Positions 15,908-24,600 of a stretch of DNA of 64,000 bases are shown piece by piece; position 1 is the stretch's first letter, and every line of letters starts with the position of its first letter. Source of the DNA: Roseomonas sp. GTDB lineage: Bacteria; Pseudomonadota; Alphaproteobacteria; Acetobacterales; Acetobacteraceae. Position numbers and translations under genes: made by a program. The notes beneath the pieces were generated by a model. The model ran no database searches. It saw only the letters and a list, made by a program, of their open reading frames with translations, and had not been told where the DNA came from. Location of the stretch: contig JADCFN010000033.1 of assembly GCA_020249505.1 (NCBI GenBank), forward strand, positions 62,001 to 126,000, written 5' to 3'.

Positions 15908-16258
15908 ATGCCCATTACCCGCCTTGCCCCCGAAGAACGGCTCTCGGGCGCCGTCATTGGCGGCGGCCTGATCTGGCTCGCTGGCCAGGTTGCTGATGAC
16001 ACCAGCCTGGACGCGGAAGGCCAGACCGCCGATATCCTGAAACAGATAGACGCGCTGCTGGCCGAAGCCGGTACGGATAAGCGCGCTTTGCTCTCTGCCA
16101 CCGTGATCCTGGCCGATATCCGCGATGCGCCGGCCATGAACCGCGCCTGGGATCGCTGGCTGGACCATGCCCATAAGCCCGCCCGCATGACGATTGAGGC
16201 CGCGCTGGTGGACCCAGCCTGGAAAGTGGAGATCACCGGCGTCGCCCTGGCGCCGTGA
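15908..16258 (+). CDS. RidA (YjgF/YER057c) family protein
   Basis: A 116-residue protein of the Rid superfamily, trimeric enzymes that in the RidA branch hydrolyse reactive enamine/imine intermediates. Recognisable blocks are GGLIWLAGQVADD near residue 20, QTADILKQIDALLAEAGTDKRALLSATVILADI near 40-72, and the C-terminal PARMTIEAALVDPAWKVEITGVAL. The catalytic arginine of RidA lies just before VEI; here it is lysine (WKVEI). It may belong to a Rid subfamily without imine-deaminase activity. AAAGGAAAGAG precedes the ATG at 15908. Confidence 0.9.
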   Translation: MPITRLAPEERLSGAVIGGGLIWLAGQVADDTSLDAEGQTADILKQIDALLAEAGTDKRALLSATVILADIRDAPAMNRAWDRWLDHAHKPARMTIEAALVDPAWKVEITGVALAP

Positions 16259-17211
16259 ACGCACCCTCCCCCCCTCGCCGGCCGGCTGGCTGGCTGCGCG
16301 CGGCGCTGGCGACACTCGGTTTCGGGCTGTTGGTGGCGGGCGGGATTGCGGATCATGGCGGGGTGTTGCCGCTCCTGGTGATTGGGATCGCCGCGACGGC
16401 CATCGGCTTCTTCTATCTACTCTTTCCCCAGGGCATGCATTTCGCCTTCGGCGCCAGCGCGGGGCTTGCAGTTTATGCCTGCCTTTTCGTGGTGATTGGC
16501 CGTGCGGCCTTCCCCGAGGCGCCAGCCCTCGCCCATGCGATGGCCTTTCTATTGCCGGTCTTTGCCTTTCTGGGGTCGGTCTGGGTGCGGCGGGATGTTC
16601 TTCGCCGCGCCGCAGAGGCCGATGCGCCGTTTGACCATGGCCACCTGCCGCGCATGGCGCGCTGGCTGATCCCGGTTTGGGTGGTGGGGGGCTTCAGCCT
16701 TTCCCTGCCGCTCAACCGCCTGTCGCCGTTCGATCAGGGCTTGGCGTTGCTCGCCGCGATGGGGGCGATTGCCGCGATTGTCGCGGTCTCGGTCCGCCCT
16801 GTTGTGCTGCTGCTCAGTGATCTGACGCTGATCACCGAGGAACTTTCCGCGCGACTTCGACGCATCACCGTGCCCGTGGTGGCGTTCCTGACGCTTTATA
16901 GCCTGCTGGTCATATCCTTCGCCTGCTTTTATCGCATCGCCGACGGGCTTTCCCGCCTGCCGCTATTTCATGGCCCGGGCGGCCCGATCAGGCTTAGTTT
17001 CCAGGATGCGCTTTATTTCAGTCTGGTCACCCAAGCGACGGTCGGCTTTGGCGACCTGACGCCGCATGATGATGGTATCCGGCTACTGACCGGCGTGCAG
17101 GTGCTGGCGGGGCAAATCCTGCTGCTGTTCGGCTTTGCGGAGATCATGCGCAGCCGCCGGGTGCGGATGACGCAACGCGACGAAAAACGCCCCGGCCCCG
17201 CCGGGGATTAA
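16255..17211 (+). CDS. Potassium channel family protein
   Basis: A 318-residue membrane protein ending in a two-helix ion-channel pore. The selectivity filter TVGFGDLTPHD (Thr262 onward) sits between the helices FLTLYSLLVISFACFY and LLTGVQVLAGQILLLFGFAEIM. Upstream are several more hydrophobic segments (around residues 13-60, 68-88, 95-110, 140-185). There is no RCK/TrkA-N domain, so gating is not by a cytoplasmic NAD-binding domain. Start is a GTG within the RidA stop (GTGA). The C-terminal codons form a CCCCGG/CCGGGG hairpin that may act in termination. Confidence 0.85.
   Translation: MNAPSPPRRPAGWLRAALATLGFGLLVAGGIADHGGVLPLLVIGIAATAIGFFYLLFPQGMHFAFGASAGLAVYACLFVVIGRAAFPEAPALAHAMAFLLPVFAFLGSVWVRRDVLRRAAEADAPFDHGHLPRMARWLIPVWVVGGFSLSLPLNRLSPFDQGLALLAAMGAIAAIVAVSVRPVVLLLSDLTLITEELSARLRRITVPVVAFLTLYSLLVISFACFYRIADGLSRLPLFHGPGGPIRLSFQDALYFSLVTQATVGFGDLTPHDDGIRLLTGVQVLAGQILLLFGFAEIMRSRRVRMTQRDEKRPGPAGD
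17190..17206 (+). terminator. GC hairpin at the end of the channel gene
   Basis: CCCCGG (17190-17195) and CCGGGG (17201-17206) pair across a 5-base loop within the last codons of the channel gene. No T-run follows directly, so it is at best a weak intrinsic terminator or a pause/stability element. Confidence 0.35.
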
Positions 17212-17213
17212 GC

Positions 17214-17312
17214 ATTTTCAAGCCAAGTGGCTTCACTTGGCGACTCGGAAAATGCGACCCAAAAACAGAAAGATTTTCAAGCCAAGTGGCTTCACTTGGC
17301 GACTCGGAAAAT
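17214..17312. repeat. Pair of 40-bp palindromic direct repeats
   Basis: A 40-base unit occurs at 17214-17253 and, identically, at 17273-17312, with 19 bases between. Each unit has a perfect inner stem GCCAAGTG/CACTTGGC with loop GCTT and an outer stem ATTTTC/GAAAAT, so each can fold into a two-tier hairpin. They lie between the channel gene and the epimerase gene. The form resembles REP/BIME-type intergenic palindromes, or twin transcript-end hairpins. Confidence 0.85.
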
Positions 17313-17432
17313 ACGACAAGACAGAGAAGCTTGCGTATGGCGGATGAACGGATGTGAATCCGCCACGCTCCAGGCGTGTTTCCGCCGTAATTCTGATATG
17401 TGATGAAAACCGTTGAAGCAGGATATGCGCGC

Positions 17433-18425
17433 ATGGTGACGCCGGCCTATTGGCAGGGAAAACGGGTTCTGGTGACCGGGGGGGCGGGCTTTCTTGGCTC
17501 CAACCTCTGTCACGCCTTGGCCGGCATGGGGGCGCGGGTCACGGCGCTCGATGCCATGATGCCGGATGGTGGGGCTTCGGCGCGCAATCTGGAAGGGGCC
17601 GGTGTATTGCTGGTGCGCGGCGATATTCGCGACACGGAATTGCATTCCCTTTGTGAAGGGATTGATGTGCTGTTCAATATGGCGGCGCAAACGAGCCATT
17701 TGGGCGGGCAGAAGGACCCGGTTGCCGATATTGCCATCAATGCGGTGGCACAGGTGCGCCTGATTGGCGTGATGCGTGAAGCGGCGCCGAAAGCGACCGT
17801 GGTGCATGCCTCCACCCGGCAATTCTACGGCCGCCCGCGCAGCCTGCCGGTGGATGAATTACACCCGGTGAACCCGCCCGATGCCAATGGCGTTTCCAAA
17901 TGGGCGGGCGAGCAATATTGGCTTTTGGAAAACCGCGTGCTGCATCGCCCGGTGGTGTCTCTGCGCCTCACCAATTGCTACGGGCCAAGGCTGCGGATCA
18001 GGGATGCGCGCCAGACCTTTTTGGGCATTTGGATCCGGCGCGTGCTGGAAAGCGAGCCCTTCGAAGTCTGGGGGGGCGCGCAACTGCGTGACCTGACCTA
18101 TGTGGATGATGTCACCAGCGCCTTTCTGATGGCCGCCGAACAAGCGACAAACCCCGGCGTGGACGGCCAGGTGTTCAATATCGGTGGCAGCCCGCCCATT
18201 TCCCTCCTTGATCTGGCGGCCAAGCTGATTGCTGCCAATGACGGTAAGGGTAATTTTGAGACACGCGAGTTTCCTGCCGACCGGGCGCCGATTGATATCG
18301 GCTCCTACGCTGCGGATGATCGCGCCTTCCGCCATGCGACCGGCTGGGTGCCGGCGATTGACCTCGATCAGGGGCTGAAGCTTTCCCTTGACTGGTATCG
18401 CCAGCGTCTTGCCGATTATTTGTGA
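17433..18425 (+). CDS. NAD-dependent epimerase/dehydratase (extended SDR)
   Basis: A 330-residue extended short-chain dehydrogenase acting on a nucleotide sugar. The NAD site is VLVTGGAGFLGSNLCHALA (about residues 10-28), followed by FNMAAQTSHLGGQ near 87, STRQFYGRP near 127, and RLTNCYGPRLRIRDARQTF near 180. The usual YxxxK catalytic pair reads NGVSK (near residue 150), with Asn in place of Tyr. AGCAGGA lies 9 bases before the ATG at 17433; ATG 17403 and GTG 17400 are also in frame. It is the first gene of a sugar cassette with an aminotransferase and glycosyltransferase. Confidence 0.85.
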   Translation: MVTPAYWQGKRVLVTGGAGFLGSNLCHALAGMGARVTALDAMMPDGGASARNLEGAGVLLVRGDIRDTELHSLCEGIDVLFNMAAQTSHLGGQKDPVADIAINAVAQVRLIGVMREAAPKATVVHASTRQFYGRPRSLPVDELHPVNPPDANGVSKWAGEQYWLLENRVLHRPVVSLRLTNCYGPRLRIRDARQTFLGIWIRRVLESEPFEVWGGAQLRDLTYVDDVTSAFLMAAEQATNPGVDGQVFNIGGSPPISLLDLAAKLIAANDGKGNFETREFPADRAPIDIGSYAADDRAFRHATGWVPAIDLDQGLKLSLDWYRQRLADYL

Positions 18426-18447
18426 ACCTGAAGGGAAAGAACGCAAA

Positions 18448-19587
18448 ATGAATGCGCCCGTCATCACCATGATCCCCCAGGCCGATCCCGGCGCCGGGTA
18501 TCGCGCCCAGAAGACCGAGATTGACGCGGCAGTCGCGCGCGCCCTGGCCAGCGGCTGGTATATCCTTGGCAAGGAAGGCGCGGCTTTTGAGGAAGAATAC
18601 GCGGCCTGGCTTGGCACGCGCCGCGCAATTGGTTGCGCCAATGGCACGGATGCGCTGGCGCTGATCCTGCGCGGGCTTGGCATTGGACCGGGCATGAGTG
18701 TCGCCACTGTGTCCCACACGGCGGTTGCCACCGTGTCCGCGATTGAAATGGTGGGTGCGACGCCGCTGCTGCTTGATATTGATCCCGATACCTACACCAT
18801 GGATCCGGATGAATTGCTGAGTGTGATTGACCATCCGCCGCCCGGACTGCCGCCTTTGCGCGCCGTGATCCCGGTGCATATCTATGGTCAGGCCTGTGAT
18901 CTTGAGCCGATGCTGGCGGCAAACCGCGCGGCCGGCATCGCCTTGATTGAAGATTGCGCGCAATGCCATGGCGCGACGCTGAATGGCACGAAGCTCGGCA
19001 CGCTTGGTACCGCATCTGCTTTCAGCCTTTACCCCACCAAGAACCTTGGTGCTTTGGGTGATGGTGGTGTGCTGGCCACCAATGATGAGGAATTGGCGGA
19101 CCGCATTGCGGCCATTCGGCAATATGGCTGGAAGGAACGCTATATCAGCGACATGGTCGGTGTGAATTCGCGGCTTGATGAAGTGCAGGCCGCCATTCTG
19201 CGCGTGAAACTGACCGCGCTTGATGCCGGCAATGAACGCCGCCGCGCGATTGCAGCGGCCTATGATGCTGCGCTGGCTGGTGGCCCTTATGCGCCGCCGC
19301 AGCGCCGCGCGGGGGCAGAGCATGTCTTTCATCAATATGTGCTGCGCGTGCCGGATCGTGCCGTCGTGCAGGCGAAGCTGAAGGAACAGGGCATTGGCAC
19401 GGGTATTCATTACCCGGTGCCAGTGCATTTGCAGCCGGCCTATCAGGGACGCGTGCCGCTTGGGCCGGCGGCATGTGCCGAGACCGCCGATGCCGCGCGG
19501 GAGGTGATGAGCCTGCCCATGTATCCCGAATTGACCGATGCGCAGGTGGAACGCATTTGCGCAGGGCTGCGGAGCTTGAAGGGCTGA
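18448..19587 (+). CDS. DegT/DnrJ/EryC1/StrS family sugar aminotransferase
   Basis: A 379-residue PLP enzyme of the family that transfers an amino group from glutamate to a keto-sugar nucleotide. The PLP lysine is Lys198 in SLYPTKNLGALGDGG; CANGTDALALILRGLGIG near residue 58 binds the phosphate and IPVHIYGQACDLEPM near 138 is typical of the family. AAGGGAAAG precedes the ATG at 18448, 22 bases after the epimerase stop. With the epimerase and glycosyltransferase it probably builds and attaches an amino sugar to a surface polysaccharide. Confidence 0.92.
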   Translation: MNAPVITMIPQADPGAGYRAQKTEIDAAVARALASGWYILGKEGAAFEEEYAAWLGTRRAIGCANGTDALALILRGLGIGPGMSVATVSHTAVATVSAIEMVGATPLLLDIDPDTYTMDPDELLSVIDHPPPGLPPLRAVIPVHIYGQACDLEPMLAANRAAGIALIEDCAQCHGATLNGTKLGTLGTASAFSLYPTKNLGALGDGGVLATNDEELADRIAAIRQYGWKERYISDMVGVNSRLDEVQAAILRVKLTALDAGNERRRAIAAAYDAALAGGPYAPPQRRAGAEHVFHQYVLRVPDRAVVQAKLKEQGIGTGIHYPVPVHLQPAYQGRVPLGPAACAETADAAREVMSLPMYPELTDAQVERICAGLRSLKG

Positions 19588-19601
19588 ATACTTCAGCTGC
19601 C

Positions 19602-20453
19602 TTGGCGCGCGTTTGCGTCGTCACGGTCGCCTATAACAGTGCGGCCGCCTTGCGCGGGATGCTGGGGAGCATGCCGCCCGGCCTTGGCGTGATTGTGGTG
19701 GATAATGCAAGCGCGGATGACAGCGCGGCGGTGGCGGTAGGTGCGGGCGCGCGCGTAATCCGCAATGCGGCCAATCTTGGTTTTGGCGCGGGCTGCAATA
19801 TCGGGATGGGTGCGGCAGCAACGGAATTCGTGCTGCTCGCCAATCCTGACACGCGCTTGGATGGGGCGGCGATTGCGCAGCTGCTTGCCGCCGCTGATGC
19901 CTTTCCGGATGCGGCCATTCTGGCGCCGATGCTCTGCGATGAAACCGGGGCGCCTGTCAGATCCTGGGATGTGGAACAACAGCATCGCCGTTTATTGACG
20001 CGCAAACGTGATGCCGAGCCCTGGCCAGAAGGGCCGCTTTGCGCGGAATTCCTTTCTGGCGCTTGCCTATTGCTGCGGGCGTCAGAGGGGCTGCGCTTCG
20101 ATGAAGCCTTCTTCCTGTTTTATGAGGATGACGCGATTTGCGCCGCCGCCCGCGCCAAGGGGCGCGCTTTGGTGCTGGTGCCGGATGCGGTGATGCATCA
20201 CGCCGGCGGCGGTTCTTCCGCGCCATCGCAAGCGCTGTCTGCCTTCAAGGCGCGGCACCTGGCCTGGAGCCGATTGCATTACATGGCACTGATGCGGGGT
20301 AGCGCGGCGGCGCGGCGCGAAGCATCGGCGCGGGTGTGGCACCATGCGGGTAAGGCATTCGGCCACGCGCTGACACTGCGGTTTGAAAAGCTGCGGGCTG
20401 ATATGGCGGGGCTTGGCGGGACGCTCGCCTGGCTGCGCGGGCGTCGCGCCTGA
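19602..20453 (+). CDS. Glycosyltransferase family 2 (rhamnosyltransferase-like)
   Basis: A GT2 enzyme of about 283 residues. The nucleotide-sugar fold begins at VCVVTVAYNSAAAL; VVDNASADDS, NLGFGAGCNIGM and LLANPDTRLD (the metal-binding NPD, in place of DxD) follow within the first 90 residues. FLSGACLLLRA and EAFFLFYEDDAICAAARAKG, near 150-180, resemble WbbL-type rhamnosyltransferases, with the catalytic aspartates in YEDD. No ATG exists near the fold's start; TTG at 19602 is the simplest choice, 14 bases after the aminotransferase stop. ATG 19473 would overlap that gene by 115 bases. It ends five bases from the convergent acyl-CoA dehydrogenase. Confidence 0.82.
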   Translation: MARVCVVTVAYNSAAALRGMLGSMPPGLGVIVVDNASADDSAAVAVGAGARVIRNAANLGFGAGCNIGMGAAATEFVLLANPDTRLDGAAIAQLLAAADAFPDAAILAPMLCDETGAPVRSWDVEQQHRRLLTRKRDAEPWPEGPLCAEFLSGACLLLRASEGLRFDEAFFLFYEDDAICAAARAKGRALVLVPDAVMHHAGGGSSAPSQALSAFKARHLAWSRLHYMALMRGSAAARREASARVWHHAGKAFGHALTLRFEKLRADMAGLGGTLAWLRGRRA

Positions 20454-20458
20454 TTGGT

Positions 20459-21607
20459 TTATGCCCCCAACATCTTCCGCGCGACGATCAGGCGCATGAT
20501 CTCATTCGTGCCTTCCAAAATCCGATGGACGCGTAAATCCCGCACGATTTTTTCAATGCCGTATTCCGCCAAATAGCCATAACCGCCCAGCAATTGCAGC
20601 GCATCATCCGCGACGCGAGACGCGGTATCCGTCACGAAACGCTTGGCCATGGCACAATACATGCCGGCATCAGGTGCCTTGGCATCAAGCTTGGCGCAGG
20701 CGCGCCATAACAGCGCGCGCGCCGCTTCCAATTCAATGCGCATATCGGCCAGCTTGAATTGCGTATTCTGGAAATCGCTGATCGCCTTGCCAAAGGCGCG
20801 GCGTTCCTGCGTATAGCGCAACGCGATATCCAAAGCGGCTTCCGCGCCACCCAAGGAACAAGCTGCGATATTCAACCGCCCGCCATCCAACCCCGCCATG
20901 GCGAAGCGGAAGCCCTGCCCTTCGGCGCCCAGCAAGGCATCCGCGCCCACGCGCGCATCCTCGAAAATCACCTGACGCGTTGGCTGCGCGTTCCATCCCA
21001 TTTTGCGTTCATTGGCGCCGAAGGAAAGCCCGGGCGTTTCCTTCGGGATCAGCAGCGCGGAAATGCCATCCGGGCCGTCACCACCCGTGCGCAGCATGGT
21101 CAAATAAAGATCAGATGCCCCAGCACCCGAGATGAATTGCTTGGTGCCATTCAAGACATACCCCTGATTATCGCGCGTTGCGCGCGCCTTCAGCGCGGCG
21201 GCATCGCTACCTGAGCCTGGTTCCGTCAGGCAATAAGATGCGATGGCTTCCATGGTGATCAGTTTCGGCAACCAGGCACTACGCTGCGCATCATTGCCGA
21301 AGCGGTCAATCATCCAGGCGACCATGTTGTGGATGGACATGAAGGCGCTGATGGTGGGGCAACCGGTCGCAAGCGCTTCAAATACCACTGCCGCATCCAG
21401 CCGCGTGAGGCCCGCGCCACCTGATTCTTCCCGCACATAAAGCGCTGCCATGCCAAGGGCGGCGGCTTCGCGCATTTCGGCGACTGGGAAATGCTGTTCG
21501 CGGTCCCATTGCAGGGCTTTGGGCGCCAACACATCACGGGCGAAATCCCGTGCGACGGATTGCAGCGCGCGGGTTTCTTCAGGAAGATCGAAGGTAATGG
21601 CGTTCAT
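20459..21607 (-). CDS. Acyl-CoA dehydrogenase (isobutyryl-CoA dehydrogenase-like)
   Basis: A 382-residue FAD enzyme that introduces a double bond into acyl-CoA. Features in order: ITMEAIASYCLTEPGSGSDAAALKARATRD near residue 110 (FAD/substrate signature), ISGAGASDLYL near 148, ERRAFGKAISDFQNTQFKLADMRIELEAAR near 270 and the catalytic-base region VHRILEGTNEIMRLIVARKML at the end. The ATG at 21607 overlaps the upstream stop by 4 bases (ATGA), coupling it to the indolepyruvate-oxidoreductase-type gene. That pairing suggests oxidation of branched 2-keto acids to acyl-CoA and on to enoyl-CoA. Confidence 0.92.
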   Translation of the reverse strand: MNAITFDLPEETRALQSVARDFARDVLAPKALQWDREQHFPVAEMREAAALGMAALYVREESGGAGLTRLDAAVVFEALATGCPTISAFMSIHNMVAWMIDRFGNDAQRSAWLPKLITMEAIASYCLTEPGSGSDAAALKARATRDNQGYVLNGTKQFISGAGASDLYLTMLRTGGDGPDGISALLIPKETPGLSFGANERKMGWNAQPTRQVIFEDARVGADALLGAEGQGFRFAMAGLDGGRLNIAACSLGGAEAALDIALRYTQERRAFGKAISDFQNTQFKLADMRIELEAARALLWRACAKLDAKAPDAGMYCAMAKRFVTDTASRVADDALQLLGGYGYLAEYGIEKIVRDLRVHRILEGTNEIMRLIVARKMLGA

Positions 21608-24600
21608 GCGGAGATTTCCTTGGCGATATCGGCCATGCACGCGCGGGCGGCCTTCAGGTTGCGCGCCTTCACATGGCCAAACCCCTTGATGCCGGCGGCA
21701 GCTTCCGCCCAATCACAAATGGCGTTGTGCGTGGCAGGCGAGAGCTTGGGTAGCAGCGCTTCAAGGCCAGCACGATATTCGCCCGGCAGTTCGCGTTCTT
21801 CGCGGCGTTCGGTGGTGCGCGCGAAAGGATCAAGCCAGGTGCCGCGCAGGAATTTACCGTGGCGGAGCAGCCGCATCGCGCGCAGCATGCCGGGACCGAA
21901 GGCGCGCTTTTCAGGCAGGCCGGTATCGGGATTGATCTTGCTGATGATGGGCGGCGCCAAATGCACCTCAATGCGCTGTGTGCCGGCAAAACCGCGCGCG
22001 AGGCTGTCCTGCCATTCCGGCAGGCTATGCAGCCGCGCGACTTCGTATTCATCCTTATAGGCCATGAGGCGATAGAGCTGCCGTGCCACAGCGCGGGAGA
22101 GCCGTTCTTCGCCAGGCATCGCCGCCGCTTCCGCCGTACGGATACGCGCAACAAAATCCTGAAAGCGCCTTGCATAACGCGATGACTGATATGCCTTCAG
22201 GTCACCCGTGAAGCGCGCGATCATCTCATCCAAAGTTTCTGGCCCGCGCGGTGCTGTGGGTGTTTCAGTCGCTGCAATACGGCCCAGCGCGAAAGCCCCC
22301 TTGTTGCGCTCCACCGCCGCGCCATTCAGTTCAATGGCGCGCAGGATCGCCTCGGCCGAAAGCGGCACCAGCCCGCGCTGCCAGGCAAAGCCTAGCATAA
22401 AAGGATTGAGGTAGATGGCATCGCCCAAATCCCGCTCAACGCGCGTGAGCGCGGGGATGGTCAGCGCTTCGCGGCACGCCGCGCCCAGGCTTTGCAGCAT
22501 GGCGGCAGCATCGTAGCGGGTTTCGGTATCCTTCACGAATTGCGCGGTGGGTGAGAGATCAGCATTCACAATCGCCGTGCTGCGCGCGGGGCCAAGCAAG
22601 GGCCGCGCGGTACGGCCATGCGCCACCACCATATCGGCGGCGAGCAACAAATCCGCCTCACCGGCGGCGATGCGCGCACCAGAAAGCTGATCCGCCGCCG
22701 CACCCACCGGGCCGATGCGCAACTGCGCGTAAACCCCGCCACCTTTTTGCGCGAGGCCGAGGAAATCCAAGGTGCGCACAGGCCGCCCTTCCAAATGCGC
22801 GGCCTGCGCCAGAATGGCCGCCATGGAAGACACGCCCTGCCCGCCAACGCCGGCAATCAGCAGATTCCACGCCTCGCCTTGAATGGCGGGCAGGCTTGGT
22901 TCGGGCGGCAAGGACGGCAGCGTAATGGCCGCGAGGCGTGCCGGTTCCGCGCCGATCAGGCTGACGAAGGATGGGCAAAACCCCTCCACACAGGAGAAAT
23001 CCTGATTGCAGGCGGATTGATCAATGCGGCGCTTCCGCCCAAACGGCGTTTCAATCGGTTCCACCGCCAGGCAATTGGATGCGCGGGAGCAATCGCCGCA
23101 ATCCTCACAAATGCGCGGATTGATCGCGATACGGCGATTGGCGCGCGGTGCGAGGTCCCGCTTGCGCTTGCGGCGGCGTTCGGTGGCGCATTCCTGATCA
23201 TAGATGATGGCGGTGACACCCTTCACCGCGCGCAATTCCTTCTGTACGGCATCAAGCCGTGACCGATGATGAAACCCAACCGTGGAGGGGATCAGCGGAT
23301 CGCCGCGATGCCGATCAGGATCGTCGGAGACAATTTCAATCCGCCCGACCCCTTCGCCATGCAATTGCGCGGCGATGTGCGGCACATCAATCTCGCCTTC
23401 CGGAGTTTGGCCACCGGTCATGGCGACTGCGCTATTCACCAGAATCTTGAAAGTGATATTGGCCTTGGCGGCGACAGCGAAGCGCACGGAAAGACTGCCG
23501 GAATGGGCATAGGTGCCATCGCCCATATTGGCAAAAATATGTTCCTGGCTGGTGAAATGTTCCTGCCCGATCCAGGCAGAACCCTCGCCGCCCATTTGGC
23601 AGAAGAAATCCGTATCGCGATTCATGAAGCGTGCGAGGTAATGGCAGCCAATGCCGGCGAGCGCGCGGCTGCCTTCCGGCACGCGGGTTGAGGTATTGTG
23701 CGGGCAGCCAGGGCAGAAATACGGGTCACGCCCATGCACCGGTAGCTGATCGCCCGCAGCCAGCGATTCAAGCGCGGCCATGCGCGCCAGCATGGCGTTG
23801 GTGCGAAAGGCTTGCGGCAGGCGCGCGAATAGGGCGCGCAAAATCTGGGCGGAATCAAGCTCATTCAGATCAGATAGCAAGGGCCGCCCAGCCTCATCGC
23901 GCTTGCCGGTAATGCGCGGTCGGCGATCCATATGGAACAGCGCATCGCGCAGCTGCCATTCCAGGAAGGACCGGCGATCTTCAATCACCAGAATTTCCTC
24001 AAGCCCTTCGGCAAAGGCGCGCGCGGCATCGGCATCAAGCGGCCAGGCCAGGCCCACCTTCCAAATGCGCAGGCCCTGGGCGCGGGCGAAATCCTCGGAA
24101 ATGCCGGCTTCAGCCAAAGCCTGACGCAAAACAGTGAAAGCCTTGCCGCGCACGGCGATGCCGAAGCGCGCATCGGCGCTATCCAAGACCATGCGGTCAA
24201 TGCCATTGGTGCGTGCAAAGGCATTGGCGCGCGGCAGCTTCACGTGGCGCAAGCGTTCTTCCTGCACCATCGGCGGGTCAGTCGCGCGGATATGCACGCC
24301 ATCTGGCGGGCTTGGCATGCCCTGCGGTTCGCGCGTGGCGTAAAGGGCGGGGTCCAGCATCACCGTCATGGTCGCATCCATGGTGTCGGCCACACATTTC
24401 ATGCCAACCCAGGTGCCGGCGTAACGGCTGAGCGCAATGCCCTTCAGCCCATATTCCAGCACCTCCGCCACATCGGCGGGATCGAGCATAGGGATTTCCA
24501 GATCCATAAAGGCATATTCGCAGCCCGATGTGATCGTGGAGGATTTGGACGAAGGATCATCCCCGGCCAACGCCAGCACACCACCCAGCGGCGCGCTGCC

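Noticed and set aside
17214-17312. CRISPR-like repeat-spacer unit
   Set aside because: Only two repeats, each strongly palindromic, with a 19-base spacer and no cas genes.
19473-19601. Upstream ATG start for the rhamnosyltransferase-like gene
   Set aside because: It would overlap the aminotransferase by 115 bases and add a cysteine/arginine-rich stretch unlike the family.
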